From Pelargonium cotyledonis (lineage: Eukaryota; Streptophyta; Magnoliopsida; Geraniales; Geraniaceae), in the NCBI GenBank assembly GCA_036897625.1, contig JAYMTA010000830.1, forward strand, positions 1 to 23,824: 23,824 bases of DNA, written 5' to 3'. The notes below the pieces were generated by a model. It saw nothing but the letters and a program-made list of their open reading frames with translations, was not told where the DNA came from and did no database searches. A program made the position numbers and the translations under genes. Numbering within the stretch: the stretch's first letter is position 1; each line of letters opens with the position of its first letter. Below are positions 1-10,675 of this stretch, in pieces.

Positions 1-640
1 ATTATATATAATAATATGAATCTAATATAGTTTTTAGTTTAGAATTTAAATATGAGATAAACAATGTTTATAACTATATCTAAGTAATATATAAATAATT
101 TATAATATCTATTAAAGATCTAGCATTAGAAAAACATTATTATGCCAATTACTCATATGAATCATTATATATAAACTATATGATTGTTCCATTATAGACC
201 TTTCATTCCAAAACTATGGCAAAATAAAATATAAAATCTAAATTCATGGTGTTAATAACCATTCAAGTTTTATATTTTCCTAATTATACTAAGTAACGTT
301 GCTATTAGTTCAAGTAGTTATTGTTTAATTTTTCTTGAAAAAAGTTATAATATATCATTTACTCAAGTTCTTAAAAATTGTACATTTTAATTTATCAATT
401 ATTTTTTAAAATTTTATTTTATTTCCATTATTATCTATATATTCATTTAATTTTTTTTTTGGGTTTATCACATAAAATTGATAAAGAGATGTATAATATA
501 ATCACTTGATTGTCACAAATTCAAGTCATATGAATGACAATTTGAAGTTCATTAGAACTTATTAACAAAAAAAATGAATGGACAAAAATAAAAATAAAAA
601 TACGAAAATATGAAAACCCGAACAAAACTGAGCTAAAAAA
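1..640. other. AT-rich intergenic spacer
   Basis: Very AT-rich sequence with many poly-T and poly-A runs and no reading frame that looks coding on either strand. It is the distal upstream region of the first gene. I see no clear terminal inverted repeats or tRNA-like promoter boxes in it. Confidence 0.7.
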
Positions 641-646
641 CTAGTA

Positions 647-654
647 ATTATATA
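647..654 (+). promoter_or_regulatory. Candidate TATA box of the first gene
   Basis: ATTATATAG lies at the end of the AT-rich spacer, where base composition shifts towards the leader of the first gene. A start of transcription about 30 nt downstream would give a leader exon ending at the splice donor at 1053. A later start, nearer the CT-rich stretch at 900-1040, is equally possible. Confidence 0.35.
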
Positions 655-755
655 GAGGCGAGCGAGTCCTGTGCACTAAACACAAGCGAAATTGAATTTG
701 AAGCTAAAAATCAAAGCGCGTGGTGAACATGAAGCATTCCTAATTATTGATCGAG

Positions 756-784
756 TACAGCTACAGCTACAGCTACAGCTACAG
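756..784 (+). repeat. Hexanucleotide microsatellite (TACAGC)n
   Basis: Nearly five perfect head-to-tail copies of TACAGC in the promoter or 5' leader of the first gene. A perfect 6-bp array of this kind is likely to vary in length between individuals. Confidence 0.9.
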
Positions 785-1774
785 TATCCCATAGCTGACT
801 CGAGACCACAATCTCTTTTCTTCAATTCTCAATCAATAAAGTTTCTTTGAATCGAACAACATTACACAACACCAAATCCAACTCAACACAAAGGCGCGTG
901 TGCCCACCACACCATCCACCCTCCATTTTCCTACCATTTCCCATTTCTCTCCATTTCTACCTACTTCTCTTCGATTCCTTCCTTTGTTCTCTTCGCCGCC
1001 CTCCCAATTCTTCGTTTCATCAGCTTTTCTGTCATTCTTCTCTGCATTTCAGGTTCGTTTCTCGATCTCTTTGTGTGTTTTGCTTATTTTGCTTTCTAAT
1101 TTTAGTTTACCATTTAGACTCGTGTGTTTTCTTTTCACTGCCAAGTGCCAACTGACGATTTCGTTGAGATTTTGGTAGTTTACTGATCTGGGTTTTGTGC
1201 AATCGACGATTTTTCTTTCTGGGTATTCGATTTTTGTCGTTGATCTCCCACCGAATTTTCTGGTTATTGATCTCAACGATGGCTGTACCTTCAGCGCATG
1301 AATGGGTGCTCAGTTGGGTTTTGAATTTTGATTGTTAGCTACGTAGAATTTCGATTTTTGTTCTGGTTTTCAATATGCTGAGAGTTGGGAAATTGAGGAT
1401 TTTACATGGTTGGTTGGTCAACGGTCAGTTTTGTTGTTCACATTTGTTTGTTGGTAGTTGCGGATGTTAGCTCTGTGTTTGGTCGATTTTGGTAACTACT
1501 ATATGTCTATCATGAATTGATTTCCATTATCAATCATCTCAATTTGGGTGCTTTGTTGTTGGGTTGTAATTTACAGATGTAATCCATCACTTCCATGACT
1601 TGTTGCTTCTTATGTTGTTTCTATGTCACTTTCAAGATTTGATTTATTTAGTTTTACATCTACTTATTTGGATTGTGGTTCAGTTTGTTATGTTCTTGTC
1701 TCATTAGCTTGGTTTTTATATTAAAGATCTCAAGTGTTTAGACCTTTTTATTCATGTGCAGGTTTTGAGTTACA
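785..1774 (+). other. 5' leader exon and leader intron of the first gene
   Basis: A CT-rich, ATG-free leader runs to a donor at 1053 (TTTCAG|GTTCG). A T-rich intron of about 709 nt then ends at a good acceptor (TGTGCAG) at 1761. Exon 2 carries 13 nt of leader before the ATG at 1775. A CT-rich leader with a long intron just before the start codon is common in constitutively expressed plant genes. Confidence 0.7.
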
Positions 1775-3512
1775 ATGGATTTGCTATTGAGGCAGCTAAA
1801 TCTGAATGAGGAGTCATCAGGACATTCTAACCCGGAAATTCTCAAATGTCCATTTTTGAGGAACATTAATGAGCCCACTAATTTCTCCTTCACCTCGTCC
1901 CTGGCTCTACCTATGCCAGTAAGTTACATATCTGTTAATGACTTATGTTATGTTTGCATATATATTTCAGGGCTGAGTGTTGTTTTTATGTTGGCTGGTT
2001 AGCGTGTGGCTTGAGATGAATGACTATCGTTCTTGCACCTCACAAAAGTTTACTGTCAAAGACAAAGATTTTGTCCGAGTCACTGTATTAGTGGTTTGAA
2101 TTATAACTAGTCTGTTGGGCTGAGAAGATCAATAGTTATTCTGAATTAACTATTACCTCCCAGATGTAATTCATTTCTTGACGGTCTCGGTTTCAGGCCG
2201 ACATGATTCTTCCATGGCTGTTATGAATTTGGAATCAAATTTTTTTTAACTTTTTGTGCTTTTCCTTATTAGGCATGTGGTAAAGCTGGTGCCAGAGGTC
2301 CAATATTCGAAGATGCTCCCAATTTTGACATGGCATTCAGCCTATTTCATGGGCGTGATGGAGTAGTCCCACTTTCTGGAAGGTCATCCATGCATTCTGA
2401 GAGAGTAGAGCCTGAGCCAGTCCTTCCCCATTTTAATCCCTTAGCTGCAAATGCAGCAACCATTAGTTTTTCATCATTTGGCGGTCCATTCAGCTTTGAT
2501 TCATTTTCTCACAAGTGGAATAACGAAAAGAGAAAACCTTCCAAAAAGGTAGATAAATATTGATTTTGAATCTTCATACGGCTTTATGTAGTTTAGTTTG
2601 AAACCTGTTTTGGAAATAAGAGGGATTTGAAATTTTGAAATTTCTTATAAAACTCAAAATATTGAGAGTTTGTTATATGTTAAATTAAAATAGATTGTGC
2701 GTTCTGCCGATCATTACTCTTGAAACTGCTTTTGAGTAAGGTTCTTTATAGAAGTTGGGATTTGGATTACTATTTTACAACTTTGTCTTACTTTCCCCTT
2801 GACATTGTGTTCTTTTAATCTTCAGGGAGGAAATTCTAAGCACGAGGCCATGAGCAATGAGTGGCTATCAAATGGGAGCTGCCCCATTGCCAAGTCATAC
2901 CGAGCAGTTGGAAAAGTGCTACCCCTGGTTGCGAAGGCGCTTCAGCCCCCTCCCGGAATGAAAATCCACTGCCCCCCGGCAATAGTTGCAGCTCGAGCAG
3001 CTCTAGCAAAAACTGCATTTGCAAAGAACCTCCGCCCTCAGCCTTTGCCTGCTAAAGTATTCGTGATTGGGTTAATGGGCATGGCAGCAAATGTTCCTTT
3101 AGGGATATGGAGGGAACACACGAAGAAATTCTCTCCAGCCTGGTTTGCTGCAGTGCATGCCGCAGTTCCATTCATAGCCATACTAAGGAAGTCCGTGTTA
3201 ATGCCCAAGTCAGCAATGGCGTTCACCATTGCAGCATCTATATTGGGACAGGTCATCGGCTCTAGAGCAGAGCAATACAGGCTCCAGGGAATAGCTGCTA
3301 AGAAACCATTGCTCACAGAAACCCAAATTGATGAGCCCAGCCAGATAAAGGTTGTTGGAGCTAAGAAACCATTGCTCACTGAAACCCAATTTGACGAGTC
3401 CAGCCAGATAAAGGTTGTTGGAGCTAAGAATGGACATTGTGGTGATTTTGTGGAGTGGAACCCTCTTTCACTGCAAATGGCAGGACCGACATCAGGAGAT
3501 GTGTTCTGCTGA
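1775..3512 (+). CDS. Plant protein of unknown function, 3 coding exons, 368 aa
   Basis: Coding exons are 1775-1918, 2273-2548 and 2826-3512, all joined in phase 0 at normal GT-AG sites. I chose the ATG at 1775 because it opens the first frame after the leader intron. The N-terminal 140 residues are polar and Ser/Pro-rich (starts MDLLLRQLNLNEE), with no recognised domain. Residues about 180-295 form the most protein-like block: an Ala-rich basic helix (IVAARAALAKTAFAKN), then three moderately hydrophobic stretches near 217-235, 243-260 and 270-285. These could be membrane helices or buried helices. The tail carries a 21-residue unit twice in tandem (298-318 and 319-339). I do not recognise the family well enough to name it; it resembles conserved uncharacterised plant proteins. 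The function is unknown. A membrane or organelle location is only a guess from the hydrophobic block. Confidence 0.85.
3297..3422 (+). repeat. 63-bp coding tandem duplication (2 copies)
   Basis: Two adjacent 63-bp units start at 3297 and 3360 and differ at only a few bases. A few bases of a third unit (GCTAAGAA) follow at 3423. Each encodes a 21-residue module beginning AKKPLLTETQ and ending QIKVVG. The length is a multiple of three, so the frame is kept. Confidence 0.95.
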
Positions 3513-3655
3513 TTAGTATTATAATTGAATTGTAATTTTATGCCATTGATCTGGCTATACCTTCACAAAGCTCAATTCTTTGTGCTCTGCATGTTTGTGT
3601 TTGTTTCCTTCATTGTTACTTGTTTGGTTACTGATGTGATCTCAACATTTGATTG

Positions 3656-3708
3656 AATAAAAGAGAGGTAAAATGAGAGGTGTATCACTCATGGAATCTG
3701 TCAATAAA
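3656..3708 (+). terminator. Poly(A) signals of the first gene
   Basis: Two canonical AATAAA hexamers, at 3656-3661 and 3703-3708, follow the stop codon at 3512 by about 145 and 190 nt. That is a normal plant 3' UTR length. Either or both may be used. Confidence 0.6.
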
Positions 3709-3719
3709 GCCTGCTGGCA

Positions 3720-4340
3720 TGTTTACATCACATTTTCCTTCTTGCACCTTTAGTTGAATACATTTCTGAGTGCAGGTCAACTAACCAAACTTTATGGCAT
3801 GGTTTTTGTGCTTTGTTGAATTGATTTATTCAACCCTTTAAAGGTTACTAATGAGAGTTGTGGTATGCTTGCAATGAAGGGTCTTGGAGCTTTATTGACT
3901 TGCATTTTGGATCTTTGAATCCATTATTGATGTCCAATTCCTCTTCATCCCCCTTTTATGGCCATTAATCCTTCATTAACAAGCTGGTATTGGGGTGAAG
4001 ATTGTTTGTTTGCACAAACATTGTTTAGTAATCGTGTTGCACACAACACACACACGAACACGACACGTCCAAGTTTCAAATGGTAACCAAATGGGCCATG
4101 TTTATATTACACGATTGACACAAACACGACCCCAACATTCTGCATAATAGAACCAGCACGTTAGACACGATACAATGTGTCATGTTACAATTCTAATTGT
4201 GCATATGACGTAACTTTTTTATTTTATATAGTCAATTGAGCCATATAACGGGATAACTCTCTCCTATTAATCCAAAACCTTACTCCGTAACGTGAAAAAG
4301 GAAACTGAAACCCGACACCTCATAAATCCAAAGCACTTGA
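3720..4340. other. Intergenic spacer with a possible old repeat
   Basis: There is no coding frame here. The stretch 4035-4175 is rich in ACACGA / CACGAC motifs on the plus strand (CACACGAACACGACACG, then ACACGATTGACACAAACACG, then AGACACGATAC). Its composition is unlike the surrounding AT-rich DNA and suggests a decayed dispersed repeat. No clear terminal repeats or target duplication were found. Confidence 0.4.
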
Positions 4341-4344
4341 ACGG

Positions 4345-4353
4345 TTTATAAAA
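4345..4353 (+). promoter_or_regulatory. TATA box of the pseudouridine synthase gene
   Basis: TTTATAAAA lies 117 nt before the ATG at 4462. Transcription would start near 4378, giving a leader of about 80 nt with no upstream ATG. Confidence 0.6.
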
Positions 4354-4368
4354 CGGGAAAACAGTTTA

Positions 4369-4374
4369 CACGTG
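4369..4374 (+). promoter_or_regulatory. G-box (CACGTG) beside the TATA box
   Basis: A palindromic CACGTG lies about 20 nt downstream of the candidate TATA box, close to the expected transcription start. G-boxes are bound by bZIP and bHLH factors (for example ABF, HY5 and PIF families), so light or ABA input is possible. The sequence alone does not show it. Confidence 0.45.
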
Positions 4375-4461
4375 CGACAGAGGTCTGGGTACACCCTGAA
4401 CTTAGTGAAGCTACGGGTTGAAGATTTGAAGAACTGAGCGAACTGAGTTCAGTGAGTTTTA

Positions 4462-6532
4462 ATGGCTGACGCTTCACGACCATCGTGTCCGTCTCGTACT
4501 TTCGGGTCGCCGTGGCCTGATTTGAATGACGGTTTGTTCTACCACGACGTCGTTCGCTCCTCTGATTCCGGTCCTCTCTATTCTCACTTCTCTTTTTCTG
4601 TTTGGTTGCCGAGAAAATTGATGTGAAAGTCTGGAATTTCGATGCTTTGGTCATTCGCTCGAAATGAACTTCACTTCATTTTATCGGCAACCAAACAGTG
4701 TAGAAAGTAGATCAGTATAAACTATTGAGTCATTGCTTAACGATTTAATTAGTGCATGTTCCAATCTGAACATTTATTAATTGTGTTTAGGGTTTTATAT
4801 TTGTAGAATTGACGCTGATCGAGTTCTACTCTAGTAATTACCGGAGTTCTGCTCCTCTTCAAGGGTAAGCTCCTAGCCTATATATGAATCCTATCATAAT
4901 CTAGTGCTTTATTTGATTGCTCATTCTCTCAATCAAGTCAAAAAAAATTATTATTAAAAAATTGAACCTTGAATTTAATTCATTATTTGGAGTTTGATAC
5001 AAGAGTCATGATTCAATATTCAGCCAAGAACAACTGAGTTTGTGTACTGGGATTTGAGAATAGATGATATATGTTTCCTCAGCAATCAAATGGATGATTA
5101 TTTGGAAGGATTGCCTGTTTGTTTCAATTTAGTTTGTTTATCATATATTTTTGTTTCTGATTATTCAGCAGTTGGTTGCAGAGAATCCAAAATGGACAGG
5201 TTTGGTTATTTGAAAGAGCTGGGAGTTTCTGAATTTTAGAGAATGCTTGTATGATCAGACGGTAATGCTTGGTTCTGTCTGTTGGTATGCAGATAACAAT
5301 TGGTGGTGGAGTTGTTACAGATCCTAATACACCCCTCAGGTTATCAATCTAGATTGTTGTTGGTCTATGTGATCTTCTTTGCTTTGTGTTTGTTAGGACT
5401 AAGTCCATTGTTCTCTTACAGAACTGGTTTGGAACTAACCTATCATAGGCTGCCCTGGGAAGAGCCGGATGCTCCGTACCTACTTGAAATTCTGTACGAA
5501 GATGACGATATAGTAATTGACCTCAAACTGATTTTGTTTTTCAAGTTGTCCCGTTTCTTTTTTATAACATAAGCATCTGTAAATATTTGTTCCATCAAAA
5601 GATTATTTTACTTAACTACTTTTAATTAGTTTTGCATCATTTCATCTTATTGGCATTTTAAGTGTGCCAAGATTGGGCCAAGTTATGTTATGTCTCAAAT
5701 GCTCTTCTTGTATCTCATTTCATGATTAAAGGTTGGTTTCTCAAAAAAATAAACATGATGATTATAAGTTTCCTAGAGCGTGAGCTGTTCATTTCTGTCT
5801 ACTATGAGCCTCATGACTTGTGCCTGATATGAAGTTATGATCGTTTATTCAGATTGCACTGAATAAGCCTTCTGGCCTGCAAGTTTTACCCGGAGGATTA
5901 TTCCAGCAACGAACTGTTTTAACACAACTCCAATGGCGGGCAAGCAAGAACTCTCACTTAGTGCAGCCAGAACCACATCCTGTCCCGGTTCATCGCCTGG
6001 GACGGGGCACATCAGGTTGGCCCTGTATTTTGATGCTAACTAATGACCAAAAACTTATTGTTTAATAGGAGTGACACTTGCGCGTGAGATATCTGGAATT
6101 GTTTTTCTGATATTATGAATCAACTTAGCAGGGGAAAGAATGATGGTCGATGCCAATTTGAATATTTATAGGTACCTTAATCATAATTTATACACACTGA
6201 CATTAAATAAATTTTAACAAAAAGCAAAATGCAATATCAGTTTAATTCTATGTATTAGATGATTTTGAGAGCATCCACATAGGCACTCATCTGGATAGAA
6301 ATGTAATGCAGCTAAATTTTGCTTGGGTGAATTGCATCGAGTAATGATACTTTCTAGTTAATGTATATCCTTCCTAGTCATCATATCAACATCTGTTCCT
6401 TTATACTTGATACCTTGCTAACTTTTTAGTTCTACTTTCTTTTCTTACATTCTTTTAATTTTATCTATATGTTGGTCTATGGAAATAATAAGTAAGTAAT
6501 TCCTGGTTCTTCGTCCATTATGTTCTTTTAGC

Positions 6533-6563
<31 letters not shown>

Positions 6564-9500
6564 GTCTTCGTGCTAGGAATATTACTTTGTGCAAAGACAG
6601 TGTTGGCTAAAACTCGCCTTTCAGCATATTTTGCTGATGGAACATCTCTCATTAGAGACAACAGGTTAGGGAAAGAAAAAAACCAACTCTCTTGCAACTG
6701 CTTAAATTGTTTTTCTATTGAGTATTGACCGAAACCGAAATGAGAAGAAAATGATTCATCTATTGTCAGCAGTTGGTTTTTCTTGTAAAGCCTGATGAGC
6801 ATTGAGGTTATATAACCCTGAGATCTCGACTCATTGGACTTGGATCACATATTAGGTTTCAGTTTTGTATTGGATACATGTCAAATTATTAGTTAAAAGT
6901 GCTTCACTCAAACACACACACAGGCACTTGCACACACTAACAAGCGTGCCATTTTCGTGAGAAGAAAAAACAATAGAAGTGCAGGAAGTCATTTCAGATG
7001 GATAGGGACACTGGAACAACATCCTTGCAAAAGGTGCTACATTAGTCTAGACCGTTAGAGGTTATGAATTGTGGAATCTGTGTTATCTATTGGATGAATG
7101 CGGACTTCCTGGAAAATTGGTCTGAGTCTTGTCGCAAATTCGATGAATCCGCCAACAAATATCATTGTCATTATCAATAGCCAGTTACCCAATTAATTAT
7201 GGTTCTTTACTTCTTTATCCCCACTAGATTGGGGCTCTGGTCTGGACCTCATAAAGAATGATAATTATGGGGTACTATTTATTGTAACTTAGTGATACCC
7301 ATTATGCAGGATGCTTTTCACAAAAACGCTTCACTGATAAATATATTATCTCCATGTTTACAGAAATACCAACATGGAGCTTGGTACATCAAGGAAAATT
7401 TCAAAGATATACCGAGCACTTGTGAATGGGATTATTAATGAAGATAAGGTAACACTAAAGAATGTCTGTTCTTCTAATTCTCTTCATGTTTACTTAGTTA
7501 AACTAACATTTTTGGTATGGCATGTACTTGGTGATACTGCAAAAATGATATCTATCTGTGTATGAGTCGTTTTCTACAGTTGACCTTATTTTTTTTTATA
7601 TTAAATCTTCAAACATTGTTCTTATATGAGAAAATAGAAAGAAATCAATAAGTAGCTGAAGTGTATAGGATGACATCAGTAATTAAATGTTTATTCCAAC
7701 TGAATGCTAATATGAATTTAAGAACCATTTAGCTGAAATTATGCACCTTGATGGAGGATGATACTGAGATGACCGCTAATCACCCCATGATGGAAATGTC
7801 TCCATATTTTAGAAAGTCTACATAATAGCTCAAATATTCAGTGTGTTAAGGGTCCATAGGATATAACTAATGTGGTAGGGTATAATCACATAATCAGGGT
7901 CTCACTGAATTTAAACATTTTTCTCGGCCAGTAACTGCAATACTAATAGCTTCACAAAAAAATGTTTGAATCGTTGGCATGGACTGTATGCATTCTGCTT
8001 AGTTCAAAGTTTCAAATTCTTGATATTCGTCACCTTTCCTTAAAACCACATACTTTGTCAGTGTCTATCTAGTCACAAATTGATGTCTTGCTTCTCTTAA
8101 ACTTAGTCATTATTTGCTTGTGTTGTATTCTTGAAATATCCTTGATGCATTAGGTCATGCAAATGGTTTTATAATAAAAGTTAATTTCACATCATAGGTC
8201 ATCATCAAGCAGCCAATTGGAACAGTTAAATATCCCGGGGTGGCTAAAGGGCTGTTTGTTGCTTCTCTCTCAGGTTTGTTTTATTTATTTTCTTTCTTTT
8301 GCCTTAGTGTCCTAGGCATTTGAATGGCGGATTTTATGCTGTCAGTGATGTTTCTCAGGCTATCTTTTGTTAGTCACCTATTTCATCTATTTTTCATTTT
8401 ATCCTTTATTTTATGTCACAGAAATATAAGCTCTGTTGCATTACCCATCCCATCATACTTTGGTGGTATTTATTTTTCAGGGAAACCGGCTCTAAGCAAA
8501 GTTGATGTTCTTGAGAGAAACATACAAGGAAATTGCACTTTGGTCCAGGTACCTCCCTAGGCATAACAGTTCCCGTGTTTCCATTTTTTTCTGTTAAGTA
8601 TCTTATAAATAAAAGCATTGCGTTATCAACCGTCTTATGTCTGTGACATATTGTTATCAATGTAGTTATCTCTTGTTAGCGGCAGTGTTGTAATTACTGG
8701 TTCTACTGGTGGATCTATTGGTTTGTTGACACGTTTATATGTAATCTTATCTGTTGTTGTGCTTAACAGGTTGAGATTCAATCAGGTCGACCACACCAAA
8801 TTCGCATTCATCTTTCATACATAGGGCATACTTTATCGGGTAAACTTTAGGATCCATATTTTAATGGTTTCTTAGTTTCTATTGCAGTTTAACACTTATA
8901 GGTTGAGTGATACCCTTGCGGATCAATATGTTTCATCATTTGGTATATGATGTGGAAGAAATAAGACTATAATTGAGAAATGGAGGAAACAAAGGGAATT
9001 TAGAAAGTAAGCAATGCATAAAGGATGTGAACATAAATTCCCATAGCATTGACTATGAACTATTAGGTTCTTGCTTTTTTAGCATAAAATAAACAATTAT
9101 TGCTCCTAATTTGTCAATCTCTTTACTTTGTACTGGGAATGTGATATCATCCTTGGAACAATTTGCTAAATACTCCATTCGTCCCAAAATGAGCGTCTTG
9201 GTTTCATTTTTGAAAAAAGTTGAGTAGTGGTAGACATTTCCTTTTGTACCTCTAGGTGCATATGTTGTAACAAACTCACTAGATGCTAACTAAATTATAA
9301 TAGAGATACTATTGGTAATTCATACATAACTATTTTCCTAAAAAGGAAAGATAACACTCATCTTTGGACACAAATTCAAGAGAAACAGGACACTCGTTTT
9401 GGGTTGGAGGATGTATGCATTATTAAAATCCTTTGTATATTAGGAGAAACAAGAATGAATTGAGAGAGAATAGGGTAAGAAGTTGCCTTGTGAGCAAATA

Positions 9501-10675
9501 TTTTTGTTCATAAATTTAAAACTTGATCACATCATTATTTGGTTTGTGTGATCCAACATATGCCTACTTATAGGTTTCACTTCAAATGGTTTTTTTGCTC
9601 TTAGCAGGTGATCCTCTCTATGTTGTTGGTGGCCAACCAAAATGCTTTGATTCGGAACTAGTAGATGAAAGTTTTGCACAAGATGGGTACATAGTTTTCA
9701 TATTAAAGTTTTTCACTTTTAGTACATTTTTTTTATAAAAATGATATTATTTTCTTAAAAGGGTGATGAAGTCTCACATTGGATATCTGTGAGAGCTAGT
9801 AATGTTTGCTTAAACTAGTTATGCTATCCGTGATGATGTCTTGTTGGCTAACCATGAATTCTTTTGGCTACTGCACTGCAATGGTTTGCTCATTAGCAAT
9901 TCACCCCAAGTCATAGTGAACTTGGGAAAATCCCAGGTTGCATATGGCAGAAACAGAAATTATCCCTCAAGATCATGATTTACCTCCAGTAATGGGCCTG
10001 ATCTCAATGATATTGGGTTGCCTTCAGGATAACAAGGGACAGGCTTGAATTATTGGTTTTCGGGCAATTCCAGTGCTCACTTTTACTTTTAGCAGAACGA
10101 AAGGATGATTATTTCTGAAGTATAATTCAATTAGTTTGATGTTACTGCCTTGCTTAAGTAGCTGTTTTGTTTCATGTAGAGGGTATCAACGACCTGCAAA
10201 ACCTGTACCCGGGGACTGCGGCTACTACCTTCATGCACACCAGTTGGTTCTTTCTCACCCAACCACAAATGAGGCAAGTGTAAGAATATGCATTATACAT
10301 CAATTGATACGTGCAGGATGCTTCTACTCTGAAGCTATTGGGCATCCATTATACATATGAATCTGTTTGACTATCTTGATTGAATTGATTTAACTTAGTG
10401 GTATAATAAAAGAAATGTTGGTGCTTTTATCAAGACATGGATGTAGTAATCACTTCACTTGTAAAAATAGTCAAAGCCCCAGCTTTCTGAGTTGCGGAAC
10501 TGTTCCAAAGCATGACCTTTTTATTCATATACATCAAGAACCCTTACTCCCTTGTTTGCCCCACAGAGAAAATCTGTCATTAACCTTTTCCATATTGCAG
10601 GTCATTAAAATCACTGCACGGCTTCCATCAGTCCTCCAAACGCAGGAAGAGACCAAAGAAACAAGCCACAGTTAG
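4462..10675 (+). CDS. PUS5: RNA pseudouridine synthase 5-type (RluA family), 14 exons
   Basis: Isomerises uridine to pseudouridine in RNA; the substrate is not known from sequence. Exons: 4462-4570, 4807-4864, 5172-5199, 5293-5339, 5422-5512, 5853-6015, 6577-6664, 7364-7448, 8198-8273, 8481-8548, 8770-8839, 9608-9686, 10180-10273, 10601-10675. They sum to 1131 nt (376 aa) and every phase closes. An S4-like RNA-binding segment (WLQRIQNGQI...) spans about residues 57-90. The RluA core follows: NKPSGLQVLPGG (about 115-126), HRLGRGTSG (158-166), the KIYRALVNG motif (209-217, Tyr211) and GRPHQIRIH (277-285), then GDPLY and LHAHQL. The usual catalytic Asp of HRLD is Gly161. Odd splice sites: a weak exon 1 donor (CCG|GTCCTC), a 28-nt microexon 3, NAGNAG acceptors at exons 3 and 12, and a probable GC donor after exon 13. 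Family assignment is firm. The first exon boundary is the least certain. Confidence 0.92.
6537..6563 (+). repeat. 27-nt poly(T) tract before exon 7
   Basis: An uninterrupted run of 27 T lies 13 nt upstream of the exon 7 acceptor (TGCTAG at 6576). It doubles as an extreme polypyrimidine tract. Homopolymer length here is prone to replication and sequencing error. Confidence 0.9.
9173..9410. mobile_element. Stowaway-like MITE in intron 11 of the pseudouridine synthase gene
   Basis: The left end reads CTCCATTCGTCCCAAAATGA (9173 on) and is preceded by TA. The right end, on the opposite strand, reads CTCCAACCCAAAACGAGTGT. Continuing inward, the two arms stay alignable through GTTTC, allowing a 3-nt gap. 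The CTCC..TCCCAAAAT ends, the TA target and the size of about 238 bp are those of Stowaway (Tc1/mariner) MITEs of plants. It has no coding capacity. It lies far from both splice sites of a 768-nt intron, so it is probably harmless to splicing. Confidence 0.8.
10274..10600 (+). other. Probable GC-AG intron (intron 13)
   Basis: Exon 13 ends ...ACCACAAATGAG, followed by GCAAGT, which matches the strong plant GC-donor consensus AG|GCAAGT. Joining it to the acceptor TTGCAG at 10600 gives ...TTNE-VIKITARLP, a continuous family-like C terminus. A GT donor 6 nt downstream (AGT|GTAAGA, at 10280) is also in phase and would add two residues, Ala-Ser. Confidence 0.65.

Noticed and set aside
847..1178. 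Two overlapping open frames of 92-102 codons in the leader of the first gene
   Set aside because: They are low-complexity Ser/Phe/Leu/Pro frames from a CT-rich leader, run across the leader donor at 1053, and resemble no family.
5300..5572. A 90-codon plus-strand frame
   Set aside because: It reads through intron 4 and the donor at 5513 of the pseudouridine synthase gene. Its coding part there is explained by exon 5.
6533..6802. Minus-strand frame ending in a long Lys run
   Set aside because: The Lys run is the poly(T) tract on the opposite strand, and the frame is antisense to exon 7 of the pseudouridine synthase gene.
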